Of a stretch of DNA of 64,000 nt, positions 53,792 to 63,672 are shown piece by piece. Source of the stretch: Bifidobacterium tissieri (GTDB lineage: Bacteria > Actinomycetota > Actinomycetes > Actinomycetales > Bifidobacteriaceae); assembly GCF_002259645.1 (NCBI RefSeq), contig NZ_MWWV01000004.1:310001-374000 (forward strand), read 5' to 3'. The notes beneath the pieces were generated by a model. It saw only the letters and a list, made by a program, of their open reading frames with translations, made no database searches and was not told the origin of the DNA. How positions within the stretch are numbered: position 1 is the stretch's first letter; the number at the start of each line of letters is the position of its first letter. The position numbers were made by a program, and so were the translations under genes.

Positions 53792-54852
53792 AGCGTCATA
53801 CCCGCCTTTCGAGAAGCCTTGCCGCCGAGTACGGTCGCCAGGAACGCACCAAGCAGGGTGATGGCCAGAATCACTGTGGACAGCGCCGCGCCGAACGGCC
53901 AGTTACGAGCCTCGGCGAACTGCGAGGCGATGAGGTTGCCCACCATGAGCACGCGTCCGCCGCCGAGCAGCACGGGCTGCACGTAGGAGCCGAACGCAGG
54001 GATGAAGCACAGTGCCACGCCGCTCATCACGCCGGGCATGGCGGCGCGCAGGATCACACGACGCATCACGGTGAGCTTGTGGGCGCCCAGATCGTAGGCC
54101 GCCTCGACGAGACGGAAATCAAAGCCGGACAGTGCGGAATACATCGGCAGGATGGCGAACGGCAGGAACGTGTAGATCAGGCCGATCACCGAGGCGAACG
54201 ACGTATACAACAGCTGCTGCTTGCCGATTCCCAGCAGGTTGGCGGCCCAGTTGATCGGTCCGTTTTCGTTGAGGATGAGCATCCACGCGTAGGTGCGCAC
54301 CAGCAGGTTGGTCCAGAACGGGATGGTGACCAGCAGGACGAGAATCTGCTGGACTTTCGCGCTTTTCATTGACATCCACAGGGCGATGGGGAACGCGAGC
54401 GCCACGCATACGGCGGTGGTGAGCAACGCCTGCCACAGGGATGTGCCGAAGACCTCGAGGTATCGGGTGTCGAAGAACCGGTTACCGAAGAAGTCGTGGC
54501 GGAAGAGCAGTTTTTCGTAGGCGTCGGTGGCGAACTGGAACTTCACGCCACCGCCCATGTCGGGGCGGCTCATGAACGAGAACGCCACGATCACGCACAT
54601 CGGGCCGAGGGTGAACAGCAGTCCGATGAGAATGGACGGAATGGCGTAGGCGCGGTGGAGCAGACCAGGTTTCACGGCGTGCGGGGAACCGAACCAGCGG
54701 TGCCATGCGGATTCCGTGGGCGCGGTCGCAGTCGCGGCGGATTCCGTATGCACGGTCGCGGTGGTCACGGTCGCGGTGTTGTCCAACGCCGTCTTCTGGT
54801 CGATCGGCGGCTTGTCGCTCTTGGTGTTGGAATCGGAATCGTTGCCGGTCAT
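53788..54852 (-). CDS. potB: Polyamine ABC transporter permease PotB
   Basis: 354 residues from ATG 54852, whose A is shared with the potA stop (TAATGA). A Thr/Ala/Asp-rich N-terminal tail of about 70 residues precedes six helices. Conserved elements are LVTIPFWTNLLVRTYAWMLILNENGPINW and the coupling loop VEAAYDLGAHKLTVMRRVILRAAMPG. The stop overlaps the potC start (ATGA). With PotC it would form the membrane channel. Confidence 0.9.
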   Translation of the reverse strand: MTGNDSDSNTKSDKPPIDQKTALDNTATVTTATVHTESAATATAPTESAWHRWFGSPHAVKPGLLHRAYAIPSILIGLLFTLGPMCVIVAFSFMSRPDMGGGVKFQFATDAYEKLLFRHDFFGNRFFDTRYLEVFGTSLWQALLTTAVCVALAFPIALWMSMKSAKVQQILVLLVTIPFWTNLLVRTYAWMLILNENGPINWAANLLGIGKQQLLYTSFASVIGLIYTFLPFAILPMYSALSGFDFRLVEAAYDLGAHKLTVMRRVILRAAMPGVMSGVALCFIPAFGSYVQPVLLGGGRVLMVGNLIASQFAEARNWPFGAALSTVILAITLLGAFLATVLGGKASRKAGMTL

Positions 54853-55973
54853 TATCGTTCCACCACCCTCATATGTTCGGCCTCCACGTGCACGCTCACC
54901 GTGGCCCCCTGATAGAGGACGCTGGTGTCGAACGGCGGTGAGACGCGAACGAGCAGCAGCGTGCCGTCGCCCAGTCGCACGTGACAACGCACGTCGGCGC
55001 CCATGAATACGACGGTTTCCACGGTTCCCTGCAGTGCGGTGTCGTCCGGCGCGGCCAGATTGATGCGTTCGGGGCGCACGGCGGCGCAGATCTCGGCACC
55101 GTCGGCCAGATCGGAGATGTCCTGCTTGACGTGGAACGGCACGCCTTCGACGGTGATCACGCCGTCACCGCTCTTGACCGCGTCGAGGAAGTTGATGTCG
55201 CCGATGAAGTCGGCTACGAACCGGTTGGATGGCTCGTTGTAGATCTGTTCCGGCGTGCCCACCTGTTCGGGACGCCCCTTGGAGAAGACGGCGATGCGGT
55301 CGCCCATCGAGAGGGCCTCCTCCTGATCGTGGGTGACGAAGATGAACGTGATGCCGGTCTCACGCTGGATGCGCTTGAGCTCCACCTGCATCTGACGACG
55401 CAGCTTGAAGTCGAGTGCGGACAGGGATTCGTCGAGCAGCAGCACCTTGGGACGCTTGGCGAGCGAACGGGCCAATGCCACGCGCTGCTGCTGGCCGCCG
55501 GACATCTGGCTGGGTTTGCGGCCGCCGAAATCGCCAAGGTGCACAAGGTCGAGCATCTCCTGCACGGTTCTGGCGATCTCGTCCTTGGGCTTCTTCTCCA
55601 TCTCCAGACCGAACGCCACGTTCTGCGCGACGGTCATGTGCGGGAACAGCGCGTAGCTTTGGAACACGGTGTTCACCGGTCGATCGTAGGGAGGCAGAGG
55701 ATCGATGCGCTGGTCGCCGAGGTAGATTTCGCCGGCGTCCAGACTTTCCAGGCCGGCGATCGACCGCAACAACGTGGTCTTGCCGCAACCGGACGGGCCA
55801 AGCAGAATAAAGAACTCGCCCTTGTGGATTGCCAGACTCACGTCGTCGATGGCATGGACCTCCTTGCCTTCCGCCGATATGAACGTCTTCTTCGCATGAT
55901 TAATCGTCAGACCGGATTCACGCAGCTCGACCTCCGGGTCGCGAGCTACCACCACCTTCTGCGCAGCACTCAT
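54852..55973 (-). CDS. potA: Polyamine ABC transporter ATPase PotA
   Basis: 373 residues. Walker A GPSGCGKT, signature MSGGQQQRV, Walker B VLLLDESLSALD with the PotA-type Ser after Glu, and switch His FVTHDQEEAL. The C-terminal 130 residues are the TOBE regulatory domain (AVRPERINLAAPDD). First of potA-B-C-D; 239 bp separate it from the amidohydrolase gene, with a hairpin at 56144-56168. Confidence 0.93.
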   Translation of the reverse strand: MSAAQKVVVARDPEVELRESGLTINHAKKTFISAEGKEVHAIDDVSLAIHKGEFFILLGPSGCGKTTLLRSIAGLESLDAGEIYLGDQRIDPLPPYDRPVNTVFQSYALFPHMTVAQNVAFGLEMEKKPKDEIARTVQEMLDLVHLGDFGGRKPSQMSGGQQQRVALARSLAKRPKVLLLDESLSALDFKLRRQMQVELKRIQRETGITFIFVTHDQEEALSMGDRIAVFSKGRPEQVGTPEQIYNEPSNRFVADFIGDINFLDAVKSGDGVITVEGVPFHVKQDISDLADGAEICAAVRPERINLAAPDDTALQGTVETVVFMGADVRCHVRLGDGTLLLVRVSPPFDTSVLYQGATVSVHVEAEHMRVVER

Positions 55974-56143
55974 CGCGCCTCCCTTGTTGGTTCACATCAC
56001 GAAGCCTATACAAGGGGACTGTGGTTTCAGTAAGGTAAACAAGACATTGCGACTGATTTCGAGGATTTACATACGGCAGACGGCAGAAACCGTATTAGCA
56101 TGTGTATTTTGTGGCGGAAATCGTATGATATAGGCACGCCGAG

Positions 56144-56168
56144 GGAGGGTCCAAGATTCGAACCCTCC
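56144..56168 (-). terminator. Hairpin between the amidohydrolase and potA genes
   Basis: GGAGGGT (56144-56150) and ACCCTCC (56162-56168) pair over 7 bp around an 11-nt loop containing GATTCGA. On the minus strand no T-run follows. Weak terminator or mRNA end; the loop resembles a T-loop only in its TTCGAATC string. Confidence 0.4.
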
Positions 56169-56212
56169 TTGTCTCATTCTTGCGCATCAGACGTAACGTG
56201 TCATGACACCGG

Positions 56213-57832
56213 TCATGCCGAGTACACCACGTCGCCGTCCACCACCGTGCCGAGAATCGGCATCGTGCCGATCTCCTCGGGAGTGAGCGCATAGGGGTCC
56301 GCTCCGAACACGGTCAGGTCCGCCGTATACCCCGGGGCCAGCTGTCCGGATGTCGCGCTCTCCCCACGAGCCACAGCGCATGAACGGGTGTATCCGTCGA
56401 GCAGCTGCGGAACGGTCAGCGACTCATCCGGCACCACCGGGCCCAGATCAGGACGATCAAACGGACGACGCAGCACGCCATCGGCGATGGTGAACCTCGG
56501 ATCGTAGGGAGCCACCGGCCAATCGGAACCGATGGCCAGCACGGCACCGCCGTCGACCAGACTACGCGTACGGAACGCATACCCCTCACGAGGTTCGCCA
56601 AGCTTGCGGGACCAGTTGTCAGTGTGATCCGCCAACAAGAAGCGCGTGCAATGCAATGGCATCATGCTCAAAAACAGCGGGCTGGACGTCACCGTACGCA
56701 CCACGTCATCATCCATCATCTCCAGATGTTCGATCGAATGCGAACCATGCGAACCACCGTTGACATCCCCCAGTTCGTCCAGCAACGCGGACACCACACG
56801 CACATGAGTGAGCACACCCTCATCGCCAATCGCATGCGCCACCGTATCGATACGCGCCTCGATCAGATTGCGCATCAGATTCCGGTAGGCATCCAGATCG
56901 GTCCACGCACCGAAATCACTGTCTCCGTGCACATCCGGCTTCTGCAGCCATGCCGTACCGCCATCGATACTGCCATCCATGAACAGTTTCACGCCGGTGA
57001 CCGCCCAACGACGACCATGACGCCCGATCAGCTCCTGCAGGTAGGAGATGTCGGAACCCATGGCCTGGCGCGCCACCGGATGGATCCGCAGTTTGATACC
57101 AAGATCAGTGGTCTCCTCGGCCTTGGCAAGCAGCGCAAGATCCTCCGCGCTCATATCCATCACATGGGCACCGGTCAGGCCAGTGGCCGCCATACCGTTC
57201 AGCACGTCAACGATACGCTGGACCTTCTGTGCCCCCGTCAACGGCGGCATTACGGCATAGATCAGATCCTTCGCCTCGAACTCCAGAACATGCCCGGTGG
57301 GCGTACCATCTGGATAGCAGGCGATGCACGCCGACGAATTCGGAAAATCAACAGGGCCGGAAATTCCTGCGGCCTTGAGCACAGCAGGAGACACCAGCAA
57401 CGAATGCATGTCTGCCAGAGCGATCACGCACGGGCGCTCGCCGATAATCGAGGCAAACGGTTCGAACACGATTGGGCCTCCATGGTATAGGGTCGGGTCC
57501 AATCCCCATGCATACACCCACTCCCCTGCGGGAACCGTAGCCGCATAATCCGCAAGACGACGCTGAGCCTCCTGCATGGAGACCGATCCGGTCATGTCCA
57601 CGCCGAGAGCGTCGGAGGTCGCGCCGGAAATGGGATGGCTGTGGGAGTCCGTAAGCCCCGGCGTGATCACGCCACCGCCGAAATCGACGATCGTCACGTC
57701 GTCTCGCTGACGCAGGTCATCGACCGCGCCGACCGCGGTAATCGTGGAGCCATCCACCAGCACGGCGTTGGCATTGCGATCATCGGCAGCGGTCATGGAA
57801 TGGACGGCGTCGGCCACGAATAATGTCGACAT
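56213..57832 (-). CDS. Metal-dependent amidohydrolase, YtcJ-like
   Basis: 539 residues. Amidohydrolase superfamily, group 3 (YtcJ/NfdA): N-terminal beta-sandwich, then VITPGLTDSHSHPISGA (metal His pair), WAVTGVKLFMDGSIDGGTAWLQKPD (probable carbamylated Lys), HAIGDEGV, SIEHLEMM and IGSDWPVAPYDP (metal Asp). The C-terminus restores the beta domain. Related enzymes cleave N-formyl or N-substituted amide bonds, but substrate is unpredictable. Located between the agmatine genes and pot genes on one strand, so it may release an amine for this pathway (inference). Confidence 0.85.
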   Translation of the reverse strand: MSTLFVADAVHSMTAADDRNANAVLVDGSTITAVGAVDDLRQRDDVTIVDFGGGVITPGLTDSHSHPISGATSDALGVDMTGSVSMQEAQRRLADYAATVPAGEWVYAWGLDPTLYHGGPIVFEPFASIIGERPCVIALADMHSLLVSPAVLKAAGISGPVDFPNSSACIACYPDGTPTGHVLEFEAKDLIYAVMPPLTGAQKVQRIVDVLNGMAATGLTGAHVMDMSAEDLALLAKAEETTDLGIKLRIHPVARQAMGSDISYLQELIGRHGRRWAVTGVKLFMDGSIDGGTAWLQKPDVHGDSDFGAWTDLDAYRNLMRNLIEARIDTVAHAIGDEGVLTHVRVVSALLDELGDVNGGSHGSHSIEHLEMMDDDVVRTVTSSPLFLSMMPLHCTRFLLADHTDNWSRKLGEPREGYAFRTRSLVDGGAVLAIGSDWPVAPYDPRFTIADGVLRRPFDRPDLGPVVPDESLTVPQLLDGYTRSCAVARGESATSGQLAPGYTADLTVFGADPYALTPEEIGTMPILGTVVDGDVVYSA

Positions 57833-57957
57833 GATGCTTCTCCTTGCTTATTCGTCGAAATTGGTTCGTATTGATTCGAAACGGTTACGGTTATGCAGCG
57901 ATTGAAAACGCGGACGATGGCAGGACCTGCGCACAGGATTATGCGGTTACTATGCGG

Positions 57958-58920
57958 TTAGGCGCCGAGCCCTTCACGACGCAGCAAACGCCCATAGGAT
58001 TCGGGACGGCGCGTCTTATAGAACGGAAACAGTGTAATCCAGTCGTCACGTTGCGCCAGATCAAGATGGGCTACCAACACGGCGTCACGATCACGCGGCG
58101 CCTGCACGAGCACGCGACCGAACGGGTCGGAGATGAATGACGATCCATAGAACGTGACCTTGCCCTCGTTCCCGTATCGGTTCGGCACCACCATGAACGT
58201 GCCGTTGGCAATGCCGTTGGCGCGAATCGTCTGCTCCCACAACGGCTCGGTGTCGAAATCCGGATAGTCCGGTTCGGATCCGATGGCCGTGGGATACGAG
58301 AGGATCTGCGCACCCTGCATGCCGTACATACGAGCGGTTTCGGGGAACCACTCATCCCAGCAGGTGGGCAGCCCCAGACGCGGCTCACCTTCGATAGGCA
58401 GCGTCACCACCGGATATGGGTTCTCCGCGGTATCGTCGTCTGCCGGTCCGGGAGCGAAATATTCGTCCTCGTAGTATCCGGCGGTGATAGGGATATGCAT
58501 TTTGCGAGTGCGCTGGACCAGCGTGCCGTCAGGAGCCACGAGTACGGCGGTGTTATACCCGCGTTCGGAGTCGGCACCGGTTTTCTCGAACACGGATCCT
58601 GCGATATACACGTTGTGCGCACGGGCCTGTTCGCGGAAGAACGTTACGCTCGGACCGTCTTCAAGACTTTCCGCCATGGCCGATCGCGCCGATGGATCAG
58701 GACGTACGTCAGCCATGTAACGCAGCATGGTCAGCTCCTGCAGGAACACGATGCGTGCACCGGCTAGCGAAGCCTGAATGATTCCAGCCGCCAGGACGGA
58801 CCGGTGTTCTTCCGGGTCTTCATGCCATTTCGTTTGCACCAGTCCCACGCCCACGACGTTGGGTTCACGTTCGACGCGAGGGCAAAGGCTGGGCAGGTTT
58901 TCCGCCGTATACAGATCCAT
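57958..58920 (-). CDS. aguB: N-carbamoylputrescine amidase
   Basis: 320 residues from ATG 58920, after AAGGAGC. Nitrilase superfamily with Glu in VFLQELT, Lys in RTRKMHIPITAGYYEDEYF and Cys in GLPTCWDEWFPETARMY. The LPTCWDEWFPE and KMHIP wording is characteristic of AguB. It converts N-carbamoylputrescine to putrescine, CO2 and ammonia. About 30 residues longer than typical (290-300) because of an N-terminal stretch. Follows aguA by 75 bp. Confidence 0.88.
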   Translation of the reverse strand: MDLYTAENLPSLCPRVEREPNVVGVGLVQTKWHEDPEEHRSVLAAGIIQASLAGARIVFLQELTMLRYMADVRPDPSARSAMAESLEDGPSVTFFREQARAHNVYIAGSVFEKTGADSERGYNTAVLVAPDGTLVQRTRKMHIPITAGYYEDEYFAPGPADDDTAENPYPVVTLPIEGEPRLGLPTCWDEWFPETARMYGMQGAQILSYPTAIGSEPDYPDFDTEPLWEQTIRANGIANGTFMVVPNRYGNEGKVTFYGSSFISDPFGRVLVQAPRDRDAVLVAHLDLAQRDDWITLFPFYKTRRPESYGRLLRREGLGA

Positions 58921-58995
58921 GATGAGCTCCTTTTCAACGTTATTCGAATACTGAATGCCGGTCGCCAATACAGCCGATTGGTATTGGGACTGCGA

Positions 58996-60051
58996 CTAGT
59001 CGACCGCCGGCTGCTGCTGGGTGATGCAGTGGATGCCTCCGCCGCGGTCAAACAGCGGTTTGGCGTATATCGGCTCCACGTGACGGCCCGGATACGCCTG
59101 TTCCAGTACGGCGAGCGCCTTGTCATCGTTGGGATCGTGAAAGGTGCAGGCAACCACGACACCATTGGCCGCGTAATGATTGATGTAGCTGAAGTCCGTA
59201 GGAGTGCCGTCCGTCTCATACCCCTGTTGCGGTGCCGGTACGGGAATGACGGTGAATTGGCGCCCGGTCGCGTCACGGGCTTCGGACAGCACACGTTCGA
59301 TCTGGCGCGAGACCTCATAATCGGGGTGATTCCGGTCCTGCTGATCATGGAACAGCACGACGCCGGGCTGCGGCATGCATGCGACGATGTCCACATGCCC
59401 GCGCGTGCCGAATTCGCCGTAGTCCCGGGTCAAGCCGCGTGGCAGCCAGATGACCTTCTCCACGCCAAGCATGTGATGCAGTTCCCGTTCGATGTCCTCA
59501 CGCGTCTTGCCGGGATTGCGATGCGGGTCCAACGCCACGGTTTCAGTGAGGATTGCGGTGCCTTGACCGTCCACGTGGAAGCCGCCGCCTTCGAACACAT
59601 AGGAGCTGCTGATCGCATCAACGCCGGCCGCATGTGCCACGCGTTTGGCGAGTAGCTCGTCCTTGTCCCAGGTGGACCACTGCTGTTGCCCCCAACCGTT
59701 GAATACCCAGTCGACGGCTTTGAGAGTGCCCCTGACGATTGGAGTAGACGATGTATCGGAGCCGTGTTCGATGACGAATGTGGGGCCGCTGTCACGCATC
59801 CAGCAGTCGTTCAGAGGACATGAGTGGAGTGTCACGTCATCATCCAGCACGCCTGCGGCGATCGTTTCCAATGCGGGATCGACCATCATCGACACTGGTT
59901 CGTACCGCGCGATGATGTTCGCCACCGAAGACCATGTGCCGATGGCCTCGTCCCGCGATTGTGCGGTACTACCCAGCACATAGCCTTCGGTCGGGAACGA
60001 CATCCATGTGCGTTCGTGCCTACCTGTTTCTGCAGGCATTACATAGGTCAT
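58996..60051 (-). CDS. aguA: Agmatine deiminase
   Basis: 351 residues from ATG 60051 (GGAAGG seven to eight bases upstream). It hydrolyses agmatine to N-carbamoylputrescine and ammonia. Porphyromonas-type/AguA family motifs: AETGRHERTWMSFPT, NDCWMRDSGPTFV (Asp), YVFEGGGFHVDGQGTAILTE (Glu, His), RGHVDIVACMP (His) and catalytic Cys in RGGGIHCITQQQP. Length near 370 of the family norm. With aguB it completes agmatine to putrescine. Confidence 0.92.
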   Translation of the reverse strand: MTYVMPAETGRHERTWMSFPTEGYVLGSTAQSRDEAIGTWSSVANIIARYEPVSMMVDPALETIAAGVLDDDVTLHSCPLNDCWMRDSGPTFVIEHGSDTSSTPIVRGTLKAVDWVFNGWGQQQWSTWDKDELLAKRVAHAAGVDAISSSYVFEGGGFHVDGQGTAILTETVALDPHRNPGKTREDIERELHHMLGVEKVIWLPRGLTRDYGEFGTRGHVDIVACMPQPGVVLFHDQQDRNHPDYEVSRQIERVLSEARDATGRQFTVIPVPAPQQGYETDGTPTDFSYINHYAANGVVVACTFHDPNDDKALAVLEQAYPGRHVEPIYAKPLFDRGGGIHCITQQQPAVD

Positions 60052-60130
60052 TGCTGTCACCTTCCGGTTCCGTTTTGCTCCGGATTGCTTGGGTTGCTTT
60101 CCGGGTTTTACACGTTGGCTCGAATGCTCG

Positions 60131-60931
60131 TCATCTCGCCAGCTTGGGTGCGGCTGCCAGCAGTTCGCGCGTGTAATCGTTACGAGGATGCGAGAACATC
60201 TCGGATACCGGCCCGGATTCAACAAGTTTTCCGTTGTGCATCACCACGGCCGAATCACATAGATAGCGCACCAGATCAAGGTTGTGGGTCACGGTGAGGA
60301 TCGTCAGCCCGGTCCGGGCACGCAGGTCCTTGAGTACGTCGAGGATCTGCGCCTGCACCACCACGTCCAACGCACTGGTCGGCTCGTCAGCCACCAACAG
60401 TTTGGGATTGAACGCCAGCGCGCGAGCGATGGCGATACGCTGCTTCTGTCCACCGGACAAGTCCTTCGGATAAGCGTCGGCCGTATCATGCGGCATGGCG
60501 ACCATGTCAAGCAGTTCGTTGACGCGATCGGGGATGGCGTCAGCATCGACGATTCGATGGACACGCAGCACTTCGGCGATGGTCTGGCCGGCCGTCATCA
60601 TGGGGTCGAGCGCGGTTCCCGGATCCTGGAACACCATCTGCATGGATTTGCGCAGATCGGAGTATGCGCCCATGTTGAGAATGGTGCCCTGATAGCGCAC
60701 GTTGCCCGAATCAATGGGATTCAGCCCCATGATGGCACGCAGCAACGAGGATTTCCCTGACCCGGATTCGCCGACGATACCCACGGATCCCCCGGTGGGC
60801 ACATCGAACGACACGTGGTCCACGGCGGTGAATCGAGTGTCCGGCTTATGCCGCAGACGATCCAACAGGGTCGGCTTGTCACCGTACTTAATCACCAGGT
60901 TCTCGATGCGCAGAATCAGCGGATTCAGCAT
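60131..60931 (-). CDS. Oligopeptide/dipeptide-type ABC transporter ATPase (DppF-like)
   Basis: 266 residues; GGAGG before ATG. Walker A GESGSGKS, Q-loop MVFQDPGTALDPMM, signature LSGGQKQRI, Walker B LLVADEP, His in VTHNLDLVRY. ATPase half of a family-5 importer. Starts within the end of the other ATPase gene (7-bp overlap). It lacks the oligopeptide_trans C-terminal Cys-rich extension seen in full OppF. Confidence 0.9.
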   Translation of the reverse strand: MLNPLILRIENLVIKYGDKPTLLDRLRHKPDTRFTAVDHVSFDVPTGGSVGIVGESGSGKSSLLRAIMGLNPIDSGNVRYQGTILNMGAYSDLRKSMQMVFQDPGTALDPMMTAGQTIAEVLRVHRIVDADAIPDRVNELLDMVAMPHDTADAYPKDLSGGQKQRIAIARALAFNPKLLVADEPTSALDVVVQAQILDVLKDLRARTGLTILTVTHNLDLVRYLCDSAVVMHNGKLVESGPVSEMFSHPRNDYTRELLAAAPKLAR

Positions 60932-61791
60932 GACGCACCTCCATCCTTTGCTGCGCCGTCATCGCCCATATGCCGCATGCGATAGTCGAGATCGGCGTCA
61001 AGTAGTTTCTTCGTGTACTCCTGCTGCGGATGATGGATGATGTCCTGAGTGGACCCCTGTTCCACGATCCGTCCGTACTGCATGACGATCACCTGATCGC
61101 AAATCTCGGAGATCACCGCCAGATCATGACTGACGAAGATCAGGGACAGGTTGTCACGTTTCGCAATATCCTTCAGCAGCTTGAGAATCTGCGCCTGAAC
61201 ACGCACATCCAATGCCGTGGTCGGTTCATCACAGAACAGGATCGCCGGTTCGGCGGCGAGCGCTGCGGCAATCATAATGCGCTGTCGCAGGCCACCTGAC
61301 AGTTCGAACGGCCATACGTTCATCTTGTCCTTCGCATCCGCGATACCAACCTTGCCCATGAGGTCGATCGCGTGCGCGCGGCAGGCGTCCCATGAGTCCT
61401 GTGGATGATGCATCTGCCATGTCTTGGCGACGAATCGTCCTACGCGCATCGTGGGGTTGAGGCTGGTGGCCGGCTCCTGGAAGATCATGGCCGCGTCAGC
61501 CTTCGTCACCGGTTCCACATATGTCATATCGCCGGTGGTGTGCAGAGACGACGGCAGGATGCCGACAATCGCTTTCAAGGTCAGGCTTTTGCCACTGCCG
61601 GATTCACCGACGATGCCCAGTCGTTCGCCACGGGCCAGCGTGAAGCTGGAGTCGTGGACGAGCACGTCTCCGTAGTCGTTGACAATCGACAGGTCAGTGA
61701 CCGTGAGTACCGGACGAGCGCCCGGCACGGTCTTCGCCGTCGTCTCGGCAGTTGTTGCCGCCGTCGTTGCGGTCGCTGTCGTCGCAGTCAT
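60925..61791 (-). CDS. Oligopeptide/dipeptide-type ABC transporter ATPase (DppD-like)
   Basis: 288 residues from ATG 61791, overlapping the DppC-like stop (ATGA). A Thr/Ala-only tail (MTATTATATTAATTAETTAKT) precedes the core. Walker A GESGSGKS, Q-loop MIFQEPATSLNPTM, signature LSGGLRQRI, Walker B ILFCDEP, His in VSHDLAVI. Partner of the DppF-like ATPase. Confidence 0.9.
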   Translation of the reverse strand: MTATTATATTAATTAETTAKTVPGARPVLTVTDLSIVNDYGDVLVHDSSFTLARGERLGIVGESGSGKSLTLKAIVGILPSSLHTTGDMTYVEPVTKADAAMIFQEPATSLNPTMRVGRFVAKTWQMHHPQDSWDACRAHAIDLMGKVGIADAKDKMNVWPFELSGGLRQRIMIAAALAAEPAILFCDEPTTALDVRVQAQILKLLKDIAKRDNLSLIFVSHDLAVISEICDQVIVMQYGRIVEQGSTQDIIHHPQQEYTKKLLDADLDYRMRHMGDDGAAKDGGASC

Positions 61792-62678
61792 CAGTGCACC
61801 ATCCTGTCCTGCAGGGCGTCGCCGATGAGGGCGAGGCCGAATGCGAATACCGTCAACGTGAGTCCCGGAATCACGACGAGCCAAGGGGCGAGTCCGAGGA
61901 ACTTCTGACCGGAGGAAATCAGCGATCCCCATTCGGGGGTCGGCGGCTGGATGCCGAATCCAAGGAAGCTGAACGCGGCGAGCGCCACCACGGAGAACAC
62001 GAGATCGGAGGTGAGGTAGATGGCCACTTGTCGGATGACGTTTGGTGCGATGTGACGGAACAGGATGCGTTCGGTGGAGAATCCGGACGTCCGCGCCGCC
62101 ATGATGAACTGCGATTCCTTGATGCGCATGACTTCGGTGCGGGTGAGTCTTGCGTAGACCACCCAGCCGACGATCGTGAAGCTGACGATCAGCGACGGCA
62201 CACCTGCGCCGAGCACGAACACGAGGACGATCATGAGCACGTACTGCGGGAACGCCTGCAGCAGGTCACCCACACGAAGGATGATCATGTCCCAGGTCTT
62301 GCCGAAATATCCAGCGATGAGGCCGAAAATCGTGCCCAGTACGCAGGGGAGCACGGTACATACGAGGGTAACCGGCAGGTCGATCGCGGCAGCGCGCATC
62401 ACGCGGCTGAACAGGTCACGGCCGAGTTCATCGGTGCCGAACAGATGCGCCGCATTGGGCTGCTGCAACACCGCGGTAAAGTCCTGTTCGATCGGATCGT
62501 ACGGGGTCCAGATCAGGCTGACGATGGCGGCCGCCACGAACACGACGACGATTGCGAGACCAACGACGAGCTTGCCCGTCGACGGCCTGCGACGGCGACG
62601 ACTGTGGACCGTTGACAGACGGGATGCGACGGATGATGCGGCAGCCGGTGCTGTTGTTGCTTTGACTGAGGCGGTCAT
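61791..62678 (-). CDS. Oligopeptide/dipeptide-type ABC transporter permease (DppC-like)
   Basis: 295 residues. N-terminal cytoplasmic tail, TM1 (LVVGLAIVVVFVAAAIVSLIW), then the family-5 text YDPIEQDFTAVLQQPNAAHLFGTDELGRDLFSRVMRAA. Coupling loop AARTSGFSTERILFRHIAPNV. Six helices. Overlaps the DppB-like stop by 4 bp. Confidence 0.93.
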   Translation of the reverse strand: MTASVKATTAPAAASSVASRLSTVHSRRRRRPSTGKLVVGLAIVVVFVAAAIVSLIWTPYDPIEQDFTAVLQQPNAAHLFGTDELGRDLFSRVMRAAAIDLPVTLVCTVLPCVLGTIFGLIAGYFGKTWDMIILRVGDLLQAFPQYVLMIVLVFVLGAGVPSLIVSFTIVGWVVYARLTRTEVMRIKESQFIMAARTSGFSTERILFRHIAPNVIRQVAIYLTSDLVFSVVALAAFSFLGFGIQPPTPEWGSLISSGQKFLGLAPWLVVIPGLTLTVFAFGLALIGDALQDRMVH

Positions 62679-63625
62679 GATTCGATCCTCACTCTCGGGT
62701 CAATAACGGATGTGATGATGTCGGCCACCAGATAGATAACGACGATGGCGATGGCGAATACGAAGGTGTAGCCCTGTACGAGAGGAAAGTCTCGCTGGCT
62801 GGCCGCTGTAACCAACCCCTGTCCGATGCCGGGCAGGCTGAACGCGACTTCGACGACGGTGGTGCCGAATAGTGCGTACCCGGCCTGGGATGCAGCGACC
62901 ACCACAAGCGGGCCAGCCGCATTGCGCAGAATGAAACTACCGGTCAGGTTCCAACCCGTGAATCCCAGTGTGCGGGCGGCGAGTACATAGTCGGAGTTGC
63001 GCACGTCAAGCAGTGTGGCCCTGAGACTACGGGTCATGGGTGCGGTGAGCGATATGGCCACGGTGAGTATGGGCAGGATCATCGCCCGGATGTGGTCGGA
63101 TATGCCATCACCGATACCGGCGACGGGGAACACCCGTGTGGGAAGCGCCACGTAGCTGATGAGCATGATGGCGATCCAGAAGCTCGGCAGTCCGATGCCC
63201 ACCACGCACAGGATGCGCACGATCTGGTCGGCAAGTCCGTCGGGCTTCTGCACGGACAGCATGGCCAGCAATACGGACAGCAGCAGAGCCACAAGAATGC
63301 CACCCACGGCGATGCTCAGCGTGATCGGCAACTGCTGTGCGATCTGCGTGCTCACGGTCTTGCCGGTTTTGAACGATGTGCCGAAGTTACCGTGCAACAC
63401 GTTGATCACGTAATCGACGTATCGAATGAGGAACGGTCTGTCCAACCCCATCTGCGAACGCACGTGGGCCACGTCCTCGTCACTGGCACGCGGTCCGGTC
63501 ACCAGTCGTGCCGGATCGCCCGGAGTCAGATCAAGCAGCAGCGTAGTCACCAGCAAGATACCCAGTATCAGTGGGATCAACGTCAACAGTCGTGTGACGA
63601 TAAAACGATATCGGTTCTTGGTCAT
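62675..63625 (-). CDS. Oligopeptide/dipeptide-type ABC transporter permease (DppB-like)
   Basis: 316 residues. TM1 followed by DLTPGDPARLVTGPRASDEDVAHVRSQMGLDRPFLIRYVDYVINVLHGNFGTSFKTGKTV, typical of DppB/NikB. Coupling loop VLAARTLGFTGWNLTGSFILRNAAGPL. Six helices, C-terminal DPRVRIES. Second gene of the transporter. Confidence 0.93.
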   Translation of the reverse strand: MTKNRYRFIVTRLLTLIPLILGILLVTTLLLDLTPGDPARLVTGPRASDEDVAHVRSQMGLDRPFLIRYVDYVINVLHGNFGTSFKTGKTVSTQIAQQLPITLSIAVGGILVALLLSVLLAMLSVQKPDGLADQIVRILCVVGIGLPSFWIAIMLISYVALPTRVFPVAGIGDGISDHIRAMILPILTVAISLTAPMTRSLRATLLDVRNSDYVLAARTLGFTGWNLTGSFILRNAAGPLVVVAASQAGYALFGTTVVEVAFSLPGIGQGLVTAASQRDFPLVQGYTFVFAIAIVVIYLVADIITSVIDPRVRIES

Positions 63626-63672
63626 GGTCTCGTCTCACCTCGTTTCGGTTCGCGATCCGACAGTCATACAGG

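Noticed and set aside
56144-56168. tRNA 3' end or second attachment site matching 49829-49861
   Set aside because: Only GATTCGAACCC is shared; the 5-bp T-stem does not pair, so an island boundary is not supported.
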